Under the pieces are notes generated by a model. That model had not been told where the DNA came from and did no database searches. It saw only the letters and a program-made list of their open reading frames with translations. A stretch of DNA of 64,000 nucleotides from Anisus vortex (taxonomy: Eukaryota; Mollusca; Gastropoda; Planorbidae), in the NCBI GenBank assembly GCA_949126835.1, contig OX421500.1:31084641-31148640 (forward strand), written 5' to 3'. Of this stretch, positions 36,430 to 47,640 are shown one piece after another (the stretch's first letter is position 1; every line of letters begins with the position of its first letter). A program made the translations under genes and the position numbers.

Positions 36430-37815
36430 ACTCAGTAACAAACAAAAAAATCACTAATGCTGTACAAAAATTGTTTTTCTTCTATTACATATAGTCTATA
36501 TCCAAAACGGAAAGTCATGTTTCATGTAAGAATAGATGTATTAATACATACAATTTGTGTAAGGCTAGACCAGCAAAAGTTTCTTTACAACATATTACTT
36601 TGCATAATGTTCAAATGCAACATTTTTTCCCGGAAGTAACGCCTTACTCTTCCACGACAACCAACACTAACTGGCTTTCATTCACGATGTATTTATACAG
36701 TATTGGTTTTAGCTAGTTGTATGTACACTTCCTTCTTTTTCAGGGTACCCAACTGAAATGGATCAACACTATCATTAGTTACTTCCCAAAAATACAAAGT
36801 TGAGTCAATAAATCTTGTGGAGTTTACGCATGAATGATTTTAGTGCCTTGTAGCTGTGTTACACCTGTAGACACAACGTGTACTGTACTTGTATACTAAA
36901 TATTTCATAAATTTGCGTTTCAATACTAAGTCCTTGATAATGAAGACCTGAAGATATGTGAGAATAGACATTTTCGAGGACTGTGCTGGTCGTGTGAATA
37001 GAACTGGATCGATCCTACGGGTGGAAGCTACAATAGAGTAAGAGGATTCTTACGAACGAAAATGTCTATTTCTACGTCTGACAAGTGCAGGCCTTAATTA
37101 TTCGTGAGGATTTGAAGCATGAACAGGAAGTTTGGGGGTGAAGGCATTTGAATAAATTAAAAAAACTAAAATCACAACACGGCGTACCCACATATAATAT
37201 AAACAGGAAGAAAAAAAAACAGCGGTATTTACATTTGAATTCTAGTGGTTTAATTTGTAATATTTCTAAAAATGTTTTCAACAGAAATATTTTCACACAC
37301 ATATCAAAGCAATTTTTTTTTAGGTTTATATACTATAAGGTTTTCCATACGTTTTTAAAGTTTTTATATGAGGTCTTCTATACGTTCTTTGTTTTAGGTT
37401 CTTTTATGAGGTTTTCAATGCGGTTTTTTTTTCATTATTATCCGCAATGGTTATGAAAGTAGGTCGCTGTTATTTTTAAAGGATTGATTCTACAAGCAAT
37501 CAAGAATATAAAAAAAGTATTTAGGCCAATGTTGTTATGGGGCGAAGCCACAGTGTGAGGAAGGGGGGGGGGTTAAGTGAGGCTAAGGTTCCCTGACATT
37601 TCTGAAAGGTTTTAATTTGTGCGAACAAAAACAAAACGACGATTGAATGGCTCCTCTCGTATCTATAAAACCTGAGGTCTAGGGGCATTCAAACAGATTT
37701 TTGCTAAGCAATATTATAAAGAATTATAGCCGCCTTGGTTCAACTCAAGATTGTTCAGCATATCAGTGTTAAAGCTCCTTACATCATTTCAATTGGTAAA
37801 GCTCGCTGTGCAGCA
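36430..37815. other. AT-rich spacer, nothing recognised
   Basis: Short poly-G (about 37565) and poly-T runs only. No coding support on either strand. Confidence 0.4.
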
Positions 37816-37819
37816 AAGA

Positions 37820-38345
37820 ACATGTTGAAGGATTTATTCATTCGATGAGGTGGTGTCAAAGCAACAGGTCACACATGCTTCCTGGACATAATGCAGGTTA
37901 AGGATATAGCTTCTCAAACCTTATATGACACCCTTATAAACCAAATGATTCGAGGTCAATGTTTTGATGGTGCATAAAACATATGTGGATCTTTCAATGG
38001 TCTTCAAACTATCGTTAGAGAAAAGAAAGACTTAGCTTGGTATAAGCACTGATGGCCCAACAAGCTATACTTTGTCGTTGTTGCAGTTGTAAAGAATAAT
38101 AATTTACTCTGCCGGTTCTCTCTTGATGGTCAAAACATCAACAACAATGCAAGTGCATCTAGCAAAAGAAGGTATATGCTTCATGATACTGTCTGTGATG
38201 CCTGAGGCTGGCGAACTTCAGACTGGCCTAAGAATGAACCAAGAACATAATCTCCAAACACTGTCAGGTACCCATTGGAAAAGCCAGCTCAAATGAATTG
38301 AAAATATCGAACATTCTCAGCTTTGAATATCTTGAAAACAAGATG
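37820..38345 (+). pseudogene. Degraded hAT-family transposase (ZMYM/TTF-type)
   Basis: In one frame: SQTLYDTLINQMIRGQCFDG, then a stop, GSFNGLQTIVREKKDLAWY, a stop, and LYFVVVAVVKNN. Further on comes HNLQTLSGTHWKS. These match the hAT landmarks RGQ-YDGA, GLQ...I, the (H)C-H/L-L region and LSDTRW in order. At least three in-frame stops are seen, so it is non-functional. Terminal repeats of the parent element were not found. Confidence 0.7.
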
Positions 38346-38526
38346 GCATACATCCAGAGGAGATGACTGGATGGTGACTATAATATTGATTTACATTGAA
38401 AAAAAACACCAGCAAAAGAGTTCATAGGTTATTAATTACTTCATGCAAATGTCATCCCGTAGTGTACACATAAATAGTCTAAAAAATTAATAGAAATGTA
38501 ATTGATACTCGTGTAGATCTAAATAA

Positions 38527-38690
38527 AACGGTGTACGGCGGACGAGTGGCAATGCGTTCGGTTGGTGTACTGAACGTCCTGAGTTCGAATTATGGTGAAA
38601 ACTAAGATTTGTTCACGGATTTCAAGGGTATCCCTAGTATGCAGTGGGCACTGAAAATGAGGAACGCTGAACTTATGTATCCATAGGCTT
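38527..38690 (+). mobile_element. Degraded SINE copy
   Basis: Head GAGTGGCAATGCGTTCGGTT, weak B box GAGTTCGAATTATGG, then a shortened body with GGTATCCCTAGTATGCAGTG. The central TACCCAGC...AAAGTGAAGG part is deleted. Confidence 0.6.
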
Positions 38691-39149
38691 CAAAGCGAAA
38701 AAGTAATGAAACCACAGATAAGCGTCCTTTAAGATTACATCGGTGGGCTAACGCATAGGGAACAGCCCCTCATGAGCGTGCGAATCATTGAACTGCCAAG
38801 AAGCTCCGAGTCTCGGTAGGGAGGAAGCAATGAGCGCGACAGTCTGTCTCAACGACGCCCCGATGCTTGTATGTCTAGTCATGTATATATAAAGTCTGGC
38901 ATTTGTGCTACCGGGCGACAGTGCAGAATTACGAGCCGGCTACCACGGTAATGATCCATGGGAATTCCAAATGTGGGGAGAAGAAGTGTAGTGCAAATAC
39001 TGCGGAGACCGTACACTTTGCTACACGGAAAGCCTTGTCGGCGTGCATGGGGTGGCTAGTCTCGATCCACCCTTTTACATCGTTTCGCGTTGGACGTAAG
39101 AGGTCCGGGGGGGGGGGGGGGAGGGTCCAGGTGGGGGAGGGTCCGGGGT

Positions 39150-39660
39150 AGGCTACAATAGCTCCTAGGTATTTGAAGCTTCTTACTGTTTCCAAACTCT
39201 GCCCACCAATCTTGATCGGCGTGGTGATGCCGCTGGTGTTACTAGTCATTAATTATTTTTTTTTGGCACTGATTTCCATACCATATGATGAGGAAGTTTT
39301 GTCCAGTCGTTCCACTAGATTAGCTAATTCTTACTCACTTCCGACGAGTCTATCTAGATCATCTTCAAATCGAAGGTTGGTGATCCTTCTGCCATTTATG
39401 TCTCTTCGTGCATCCTCTAGTGCAGCGATGGCGAACCTATGGCACGCGTGCCACAGCTGGCACGCAGAGCCATTTTTGTGGGCACGCGAGCATTTACCAA
39501 AAAATGGAACAGCTAATTTATGGTATTTGGTTTTAATTGCTGTGTTGGCACGTTGAAAGAAATAAGTTGGTCTTGTATTGTACTTTGGGCACGCGGCCTC
39601 AAAAAGGTTCGCCATCATTGTTCTAGTGCATCCGACATAATTCTCTCCTAGAAGATGTAA
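39150..39660 (-). pseudogene. LINE reverse transcriptase fragment with mutated FADD motif, split by a MITE
   Basis: The minus-strand frame reads ERIMSDALE up to the MITE, then DARRDINGRRITNLRFEDDL, a stop, ELANLVERLDKTSSSYG, MEISAKKK, a stop, LMTSNTSGITTPIKIGGQSL and ETVRSFKYLGAIVA. FKYLGA and the catalytic box are diagnostic. The catalytic alanine is replaced (FEDD for FADD), and there are two in-frame stops near 39333 and 39255. The frame is interrupted by the element at 39423-39620. This copy cannot encode active RT. Confidence 0.85.
39423..39620. mobile_element. hAT MITE, 198 bp, CAGCGATGGCGAACC family
   Basis: The ends CAGCGATGGCGAACCT and AGGTTCGCCATCATTG are inverted repeats. The flanks CTCTAGTG (39415-39422) and TTCTAGTG (39621-39628) are an 8-bp target duplication with one change. 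It is inserted in the LINE RT frame. It is a different family from 1921-3348, though both carry GGCACGC-rich ends. Confidence 0.85.
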
Positions 39661-40330
39661 AAACAAGTGGGGCGGGGGAGGGGTGCCCAGAAAAGATCTT
39701 GTACTGGCATTTTTTTTTCTCTCGAGGGCCCTGTCTACCAGGTTGAACTGAAGTGTAAGTGACTCTAAAAGGGTCAAAACGCTGTCTTTGGTCGCAAGCA
39801 AATTTTATTTTATTTGTAAAATGAACGACTACACGATGTTTGGAATTGAACAAGCCAAAAACAAACAAACAAACAAAAAAGAAAGAAAAATAACAATTTC
39901 ACACGCCTCTTGTAGACTTCTGTGGTCATGTTAGACAATGGTGTTGCGTGGCCAGCACAATGCACAGGCGATTCTAATATAAAAAATGGGATCGGTGAAG
40001 GAATTAACAATTATGGGGATACATTTATTGAACTGACCAAAGATATGATTTGAACCTAGCAGAAAGTACTAGACATTAATTTAAAGGTGACATGATTCCG
40101 TCTTAATTTGTGTTTCGTTTCATTATAACTAAGTGGTATATCTTCTTCATTAAATGGCATGCCAATATCATATACGTATTACAACAATAATTTAACACCA
40201 GATATGCACAGTGTGCTTTTGCATTTAGTTAATCAGAAAACTCGAATAAAAGATTGATTAATATCGTAATTAAACGGTATAACGTCCTGGTTCAAATCCT
40301 AGATAATGAAGAAACATGAGGCACCTGTCC

Positions 40331-40476
40331 AATGGGCCGTATTGCTGCTGAGAGTTAACACCCTTGCCCCTTATACAAGTCAATATTTTATGAAATTGTA
40401 AATTACAAGTCAGTCATAAAATATTGACTTGTATAAGGGGCAAGGGTGTTAACTCTCAGCAGCAATGCGGCCCATT
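40331..40476. mobile_element. Foldback element: 63-bp arms, 20-bp loop
   Basis: 40331-40393 and 40414-40476 are reverse complements over 63 bp with a single mismatch (GCCGTATTGC against GCCGCATTGC). The loop is 40394-40413. The element is almost all palindrome. No clear target duplication was seen. A transcript would form a long, nearly perfect hairpin. Confidence 0.9.
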
Positions 40477-40479
40477 ATG

Positions 40480-41610
40480 CGCAAAAAAAATATTTTTATC
40501 GTATTTGATATGCATACAATTTATACATATTGAGACAGTTTAACTATTATTTTAATAATAAAATACATTTTTATACATTTTAATCTCCAAAAGCCTAATA
40601 TTAAACATTTAAATATACACGCCTAGTTCATTTCAGAACAGCATTTTTGTTCTTTTTATGGTTTTTATATTACTATTGTATTTTTTCTCATTTTCGTTCA
40701 GTTATTTTAACACTCCATTGTAACTAATCAACGCACAATGTTGAAAATTGACTTTTTTTAAATCACTATGTTTACTTCAATCTCATTTATGATCTCGAAG
40801 ATTCGTAAAGAATTTTTTTTTTTTTTTTTAATTTTTATGTGTCAATAGGTAATTTGTTATGCTATTTTAGTAGAAAATGTAAAACTTTTAAAATAATAAA
40901 GCTATCAGCAAAACCATAAATGAAAAGATAGATAATATAAATTCAAAGCAATAACAGAAAACAGAGTGGAAACATGTTATTTGCCACAAATGTTATATGA
41001 ACTGTAAAAAAAAATACTTTTCGGCGATTTGTATGGTTGCTATGTCAAACAACGATATAAAAAAATTTTTCATCCCAAGTAAGCTTATACATAAAATACA
41101 CCTCTAAATCTGATAGGGTAATTTACAATTGTTAAGTAAACCAAATGAAAACGAAAATTTTAGACATGTGTCGAACCTTAAATTTTTAGTATGGTAAACT
41201 GGCATGGTTTCGCCTTATTTGATATTTACAGTCAGCTAAGATAAACCATAAACGAAAGGTCATTGTGAAGCATCACAACATCCGTGTGTAGCCGCCCAGT
41301 GTAAACACTTTAAAACGCCAGTACTTACTTTAAAAAAAACTCTAACGGCGATTAACTAGAAAAGTTTGTATGACTTTGTATGTCCTTAACTGGCCATGGA
41401 ACTATAATGAAAGTAAAAGAGAGAAATCGTTATATAGGCTTTATTGCGTTTAAGGTGAGTTGGGGGGGGGGGGAGAAGGTAGGAGGAAATCAATCAGGCT
41501 ATTATAATAAGGCCGTCATGTAAACTCCTTAGGTAAATAAACAATAGCGTCAAATTCTTCTAGGCAGGTAAACATAATAATATACACACAGTCAGTGAGT
41601 TTAGGGGGAG
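40480..41610. other. AT-rich spacer, nothing recognised
   Basis: Long A and T runs (poly-T at about 40809) and one poly-G (41461-41472). No coding frame or repeat family is supported. Confidence 0.4.
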
Positions 41611-41775
41611 GAGGGGTCACGGTGCGGCAGCGCGTTCGACTGGCAAACCGAAGGTCCTGGGTTCGAATCCTGGTGAAGGCTAGGATTTTTTCTCAGGTCT
41701 GGAGGGTGTCCCCGAGTCTACCCAGCTCTGACGGGTACCTGACATTAGTTGAAGTAAAGTGAAGGCGGCTCCCTC
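41611..41775 (+). mobile_element. SINE copy, 3' truncated
   Basis: Head CGGTGCGGCAGCGCGTTCGA, perfect B box GGTTCGAATCC, body GTCTACCCAGCTCTGACGGG and GAAGTAAAGTGAAGGCGGCT. It then breaks off into a CT-rich tract. Confidence 0.75.
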
Positions 41776-41954
41776 TCGCCCTCCATTTCTCTCACTCTCT
41801 ATCTCTTTTTCTCTCTAACTCGCTTTCTGCTCTTTCTAAAAATAACATTTAAAACCTTTTCGATAATCTATTTTATTTCTCCCTTCTGTCTATCTCCCTA
41901 ATTCTCAGTTGTTCTAGCCCAGAATTACCGAGTTCCCTAAATATCTTTCAATAG

Positions 41955-42370
41955 TGTGTGTATGTCTCTGAAAACAAGTTGCAGGCATTCGAATATAAAT
42001 GCACGAGAAAAATACTTCGAATCTCCTACGTAGAACACTATTGCGTATGTGTGGGACAGAATATCCTCAATTGCAGGCCCTCAAGAAAACAATATGGCTG
42101 CAATCAAACGGCGCAAACTGACATGGTTCGGTCATGTGTTGCGGCACAATAGCCTGTCAAAAACAATCTTCCAGGGCACTACGGAAGGTGGGCGTAGGAG
42201 AGGCCGTCAGCGGAGATGCTGGTTCGACAATGTCAAGGATTGGACAGGGTTGCAGTTGACTCAAATATTGACATCCGCGCAAGATAGGCAAAAGTGGAGA
42301 AAGTTGACTACCGAATTTTCCATTCGCTCCCCATCCCCAACGACCACAAAGGTCATGGGATTGATGATGA
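41955..42370 (+). pseudogene. LINE 3' coding end with one frameshift
   Basis: FEYKCTRKILRISYVEHY is followed by a frameshift, then VWDRISSIAGPQE (reading from about 42049), IKRRKLTWFGHVLRHNSLSK, GTTEGGRRRGRQRRCWFDNV, KDWTGLQL and AQDRQKWRKLTTEFSIRSPS. This is the typical post-RT C-terminal domain of a mollusc LINE. It is 5' truncated, with no RT palm. The tail runs straight into a pyrimidine minisatellite at 42433. Confidence 0.85.
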
Positions 42371-42432
42371 TGTCTCTCCACTTCCCTTTCCCACACTCTC
42401 TCTCTGTCTGTCTATCTCTCTCTCTGTCTTTC

Positions 42433-42612
42433 TATCTCTATCTTTTCTATCTTTTCTATCTTTTCTATCTTTTCTATCTTTTCTATATTTTCTATATTTT
42501 CTATCTTTTCTATCTTTTCTATCTTTTCTATCTTTTCTATCTTTTCTAACTTTTCTATCTTTTCTATCTTTTCTATCCATTCTATCTTTTCTATCTTTTC
42601 TATCTTTTCCTT
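42433..42612. repeat. 10-bp pyrimidine minisatellite (TCTTTTCTAT)n
   Basis: About 17 copies with few variants, directly after the LINE end. The FLSFLS and KDRKDR reading frames are repeat artefacts. Confidence 0.93.
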
Positions 42613-43360
42613 TATATGAATTTTCTGTATACCTTTATCAAGCAACCTAGTTCATTATTTTCATGTTTCTTTATATTTTTAAACTCCATTAAGCCTTGGA
42701 CAACTTTTTCTATTAGTTCAAAAGTCATTTGCTGTATTTTTGTTTGTCTGTTTACTAATTCAACATCCTGTTGGACCACCCCCAATTAAGTTAAACGACC
42801 ACCAGTTATTTTGACCTCTCCCCCCCTACCCCACACGCACTTACCTCAACAAACACAGCCTTCAACCAGGGAAAAACTTGAATATGATTCAAATGAGCTC
42901 CATAGACAGGTTGTTCTATGTTTGGGGTCAACAAACAATAAAGACTATAACTAAATGAGACGCCCAGTGACACTGGAAGAATAACAAAAATCAATACCTG
43001 CCCCCTATGGCATTGATTTCATTTGGAATGCGCGACAATGAAAAATTATCCGGAGTTTGTTGACAATAGGAGGCGTTTAGATAGAGTGATAACACTTTGT
43101 AATGGCCGGGGGAGTATAGTGAGGTGGGATTGGTTAGGAGGCATTATGGTTAGTTAGGCTCTCTCTCTTACTATTTCTTTCTCCCACTCTTATAGAATTT
43201 ATATCTTTATCTACCTATGTAAATATCTATAAACGGGTCTGTTAAAATGTTTAAATCTCTGTCTGTGCGTATATTGGTCTTTTTATCTGTCCTCTGTCCG
43301 TCTCTCTGTCTATATTTCTACATACCTATCTATTTATCTGTCCTCCGTCTATATTTCTAC

Positions 43361-43362
<2 letters not shown>

Positions 43363-43396
<34 letters not shown>
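43363..43396. repeat. (TC)n microsatellite
   Basis: A perfect CT run within a larger CTAT/CTGT-rich stretch (43240-43480). Confidence 0.9.
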
Positions 43397-43400
<4 letters not shown>

Positions 43401-43869
43401 GTAAATTTTTATGTCAATCTTTGCTTTTCTTACTTTTTGTTTCGGTCCTATCTGTATTTTACTCGTATTTGCTTATCTATTATTAAAGCTTACAGTGAGT
43501 ATGAGGGGGGGGGGGAGAGAGGGAAACAGATGGAGCCAGAAAGAGTGAGGGAGTGTGAGAGAGAGAGAGTGACAGAGAGGGTGAGTGTGAAAGAGAGGGG
43601 AGAAATTTAAAGTTGAATATACATATCAAATTGAACAAAGTTTTACAAAAAAACACATATCGTAATGTTATATTTATATAGAGTCTATAGTCGAATAATC
43701 CTATTAAATGATGTGTTGCTGTTTTTTGAAATAAAAATGTCATGCAATAAATGGCTCAGGGAATATCAAACAAGCCAATAATTTGCTATATAACTATAAC
43801 TATAACTATACTATTATTTCATGTTTCCACTGAAAGTATTCAGCATGTCACATAATAATATTATGGTTT

Positions 43870-45381
43870 GTGTGTAGAAGAGTTTTAGAGACTTTAGAAG
43901 CAGGCAGCCTCAACTGGTGGAGAAAGCATCTTCTAAAAGAGAAAGCATCTTCTAAGCTGAACATTGTCAAGAGACTGGCCAGTACTGGCTGGGGTGCGAA
44001 GGCGAGTGTGTTGAGAAATCTTTACCTAGGAGCGGTAAGATCTCAGATCGATTACAGCCTCCCGGTGCAAATCTATGCGTCTGATACTGCTTTGAAGACG
44101 TTGGACTCTGTACAAAATCAAGCCCTCAGACTAATATGTGGAACGTTCCGAACCGCCCCGACATCGGCTGTTGAAATCATGGCAAACGTGCCGCCTCTGA
44201 ATGGGAGAAGGAAAAGGGCCGTTATTACTGCTTACGAGCGGTATAAGCGGTTGGAGGAAAGTTCCCCCCTCAGGATGCTCGTGGATTCCTGGGTGGGAAG
44301 AGCTCGGATCTCAATGCAGTCCTTCATGCACCACGCACTGAAGCTCAGCGCAGAGATTGGACTCCCGGTCGACCGCATGCCCATGCGGACGGGAGTGGAA
44401 CCTCCTCCTCACCTATCTTTCAACCTACCAGAGATACGGGCGAACCTGATGGAAGCAGTCGGACCCAGCGCTTGCCTGACTGAGAGGCGCGCAGCTGCTC
44501 TAAGGACGGTACGGGCATACTCGGGATTCGTTGAGGCATACACTGATGGGAGCGCGATCAGTGGTACCGAGGCGCGTTCTGGGTATGGTGCTCTTGTGTC
44601 GTACCCGAAGGCAGAAGAAAAACGGGCTGAGCTAAGTGGGCCGTGTGGAGCAATCTGCATCTTTGATGCGGAGATGGAAGCCATCAGAATTGCCGTTGAG
44701 GCAATAGGGAAAACGTTCGAAGAAACACCATCTGCTCGTGATGATGTGGTTATCTTCACTGATGCACTTTCAGTTCTCCAAGCCATCGACGGCTTGGGGA
44801 GTTGGCCCGAACTGCTTGTCCGACTATTAGCTGCTATTTCCGATCTGATCCTCAGGTACGAGGTGAAGGTCATCTTGCAGTGGATTCCAGGTCATGCAGG
44901 AGTCCCTGGCAACGAGATAGTGGATGCCTTGGCCAAGAAGGGATCCCTGACACCCACTCCGGAGGGTCCGTCCACCTTCGCGAGTGCCCGCAGATCAATA
45001 CGTGAGTGGGAGACAAGACAATGGAACAAGAGTTGGGACGAGTCTGACAAGGGTCGAGGTGTGTGGCAGCAACTAAAACGGCCAAATCGAGCTGATCCGT
45101 GGTGGAAGCTCCGCAGGAGAGAACAGGCTACGATAGCCCAGTTCCGTACAGGGCACTGCCCTATTGGTGCCTATTTCGGACGATTTAGGCCCAATTTCGA
45201 TTCGCGGTGCCGACATTGCTTTGAAGCAGAAGAGACGGTCGAGCATTTGCTTTTAGACTGCCCTGCCTTGCAGGAGGAAAGAGTAGATGGGAATGGTCAA
45301 CAGTTTGCACCATCCCTTTATGGGAACCTGGCTGTGCTACGTAGTACAAGTGTGTTTGTCCTCCGAATCCTAAGAGATTAG
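43870..45381 (+). CDS. LINE ORF2 C-terminal part with complete RNase H domain, 5' truncated
   Basis: This is 503 codons without a stop, starting at no true ATG. Residues 13-70 (LNWWRKHLLKEKASSKL, WGAKASVLRNLYLGAVRSQI) are the end of the RT thumb region. Residues 222-358 are an RNase H domain with the catalytic set D226 (YTDGSA), E268 (DAEMEAI), D298 (FTDALSVL) and D352 (IVDALAKKG), plus WIPGHAGVPGNE with H342. Near the end a CX2CX8HX4C knuckle is seen (CRHCFEAEETVEHLLLDC). RNase H after RT puts it in the I/R1/Jockey-like groups. GC is far above the flanks. The RT palm is missing upstream, so the copy cannot move by itself, yet the retained part is unbroken, suggesting recent insertion. Confidence 0.9.
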   Translation: MCRRVLETLEAGSLNWWRKHLLKEKASSKLNIVKRLASTGWGAKASVLRNLYLGAVRSQIDYSLPVQIYASDTALKTLDSVQNQALRLICGTFRTAPTSAVEIMANVPPLNGRRKRAVITAYERYKRLEESSPLRMLVDSWVGRARISMQSFMHHALKLSAEIGLPVDRMPMRTGVEPPPHLSFNLPEIRANLMEAVGPSACLTERRAAALRTVRAYSGFVEAYTDGSAISGTEARSGYGALVSYPKAEEKRAELSGPCGAICIFDAEMEAIRIAVEAIGKTFEETPSARDDVVIFTDALSVLQAIDGLGSWPELLVRLLAAISDLILRYEVKVILQWIPGHAGVPGNEIVDALAKKGSLTPTPEGPSTFASARRSIREWETRQWNKSWDESDKGRGVWQQLKRPNRADPWWKLRRREQATIAQFRTGHCPIGAYFGRFRPNFDSRCRHCFEAEETVEHLLLDCPALQEERVDGNGQQFAPSLYGNLAVLRSTSVFVLRILRD

Positions 45382-45639
45382 TCTCGATTCGATCACTCCG
45401 GTGAGTGAGGTTTAAAGTCTGGTGGTACGTGCTGCACGGGTATCACTTCACTACCTGGCTGACACCGATCTACCGAGACATTTTTTAACTATGCTAAAAC
45501 ACGCCATCGCCTTCCCCCCCCCCCCCTCTCTCCCCAAAACATTATGTTAACCGTTTTGAGATGATTTATCCAATGATCTTTGTGGTCTCTTGTTTAAAAA
45601 TTGTAAATGTTATTTTTCAACTTTTTAAGTGTATATATA

Positions 45640-46150
45640 TATAAGAGAGTGACAGAGAGCGTGATTGAGAGTGAGAGAAAAAGAATGATGAACACATTTT
45701 TAACTATAAAGATTGATGGATAAAAAGATAGAAATAGATAGATAAGAATACATGCAAATAACTAGATAAGAAGTTAAACTGATAAATAGATGGAAAGATA
45801 AATATATTTATATATATAGATATAAAGATAGATAAACTTATAGATAGATATATTTATATAAATCGATTTATAGATACATAGATTTGTAAATAGATAGTTT
45901 TATGTATAGCTAATTTTATATAGATAGCTTTATAGGTAGATAGTTTTATAGATAAATAGATATATAAATAGATTTATAGATATATACTTTTATAGATACA
46001 TCATTTTATAGATATAAGATATATTTATAGATAGATGGATAGATTTATAGATACATAGTTTTATAGATAGATACATTTATAGATATAGATATTTATATAT
46101 AATAGATATTAGATAGATTAATAGATAGATATTTTGATTTATAGATAGCT
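45640..46150. repeat. GATA/TAGA-rich degenerate simple repeat
   Basis: A long stretch of imperfect GATA, TATAGATA and TTTATAGATA words. Confidence 0.85.
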
Positions 46151-46190
46151 AGATTGTCAGACATTCAAAGGGTCGTTCATAAAGACGTTT

Positions 46191-46548
46191 CATACTGTTA
46201 AAGAAATGCTTATTCAAGTAGATGCCACAATGTCACTAACTAAGAAATGTCATACTGTTAAAGAAATGCTTATTCAAGTAGATGCCATAATGTTACTAAC
46301 TAAGAAATGTCATACTGTTAAAGAAATGCTTATTCAAGTAGATGCCATAATGTCACTAACTAAGAAATGTCATACTGTTAAAGAAATGCTTATTCAAGTA
46401 GATGCCATAATGTCACTAACTAAGAAATGTCATACTGTTAAAGAAATGCTTATTCAAGTAGATGCCATAATGTCACTAACTAAGAAATGTCATACTGTTA
46501 AAGAAATGCTTATTCAAGTAGATGCCATAATGTCACTAACTAAGAAAT
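46191..46548. repeat. 60-bp tandem repeat, six copies
   Basis: Six copies with exact 60-bp period (CATACTGTTAAAGAAATGCT, TATTCAAGTAGATGCCATAA and TGTCACTAACTAAGAAATGT joined). They differ by at most two bases. The unit is a multiple of three and is open in one frame (LIQVDAIMSLTKKCHTVKEM). No splice sites or gene context support coding. Confidence 0.95.
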
Positions 46549-46738
46549 TCACGAGACAAAAGGTTTGTTTTATGAAGCCTCTCAATTATTTAAACGTTAT
46601 TCTTCACAGCTACCCAACCACGTATTGATTTCCACTTGTAGAGCAGATCGATACGAATCAATGTTATCAGATGAAAAACTAAGACCATGAACATGCCTTG
46701 ACAAAATTTGCTTGCGTGTGCAAATAGACGTTTTATAA

Positions 46739-46742
46739 CGTG

Positions 46743-46775
<33 letters not shown>
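46739..46775. repeat. (TG)n microsatellite
   Basis: GTGTGTG run with one TTTG interruption. Confidence 0.92.
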
Positions 46776-47109
46776 AATATTGCAACAAAAACGTTCCGTT
46801 GTCGATGCCAATAGACATTTAAAGCAAAACGTTTACATAGCGTAAAATGGGGGAAAAGGCTAGACAAATTTGTTAATGCTATTCATGATCATACCCCATG
46901 AAATGTATTTATGCATTGTTAAATATATTATGTTCATGCATAACTAAAACGTGTATAATATATTTCAATGCACAGGGGACGTTTAACAAGTAAATATATC
47001 GATATTATATTTATATATAGTTTTCATTGTAAACCATTATCAGAAGGAAAAAATAAGTGAATCGGATACAGTTTAAGTTTATGTAAGGATTTAGGAAATA
47101 AATAAGTTG

Positions 47110-47640
47110 GCTTTATCTAGAACAGTATCTGTCTTCATGTCTCTCTGTCTCTGTATCTATTTGATCTGTTTATATGTATATATCTTTGTTTGTTTTATAT
47201 CTGTTTATCTATCTAAGTAATGTATTTTACTGATAACAGTAATTAACAGGCTTTCATGGTGCTAGAGAGAGAGAGGGCTAGGAAGTGAGTGAGAAATTAA
47301 GGTGATGGTGAGAGTTAGACAATCACACTTGTAGAAAAGTCAAATATAGAAACTATAGAAATCATATGTTTATCTATCACTAATTCTATTTATATTTGTA
47401 TTCATTGAAACATGTATGTAGCTCTCTGTCTATCTCAGTGTACTTTTAATTTAACAATTTTATCTACCATTGTTTCTGTACATCTATCGTTATATATTTA
47501 TCTATATCTTTGTATGTGTATATTTCATTTATAAGTCTATCTATCTCCAATTAAGTAATCTATCTTAGTATCTATGTATCTAGGTGTCTATTTATTGATG
47601 TATATTTATTCATCCATATGCCTATCTAGCCTATCTATTT
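47110..47640. repeat. CTAT/TATC-rich degenerate simple repeat
   Basis: Scattered TATCTATC, CTGTCTAT and similar words, with no coding support. Confidence 0.7.

Noticed and set aside
38740..38900. GC-richer segment beside the LINE pseudogene, as a possible gene or rRNA piece
   Set aside because: No frame or RNA motif could be identified. Left unassigned.
42294..42650. FLSFLS / KDRKDR proteins
   Set aside because: They come from the 10-bp pyrimidine minisatellite fused by chance to the LINE end.
46206..46628. 140-aa repeat protein
   Set aside because: The unit length is a multiple of three, which keeps it open. There is no gene context.
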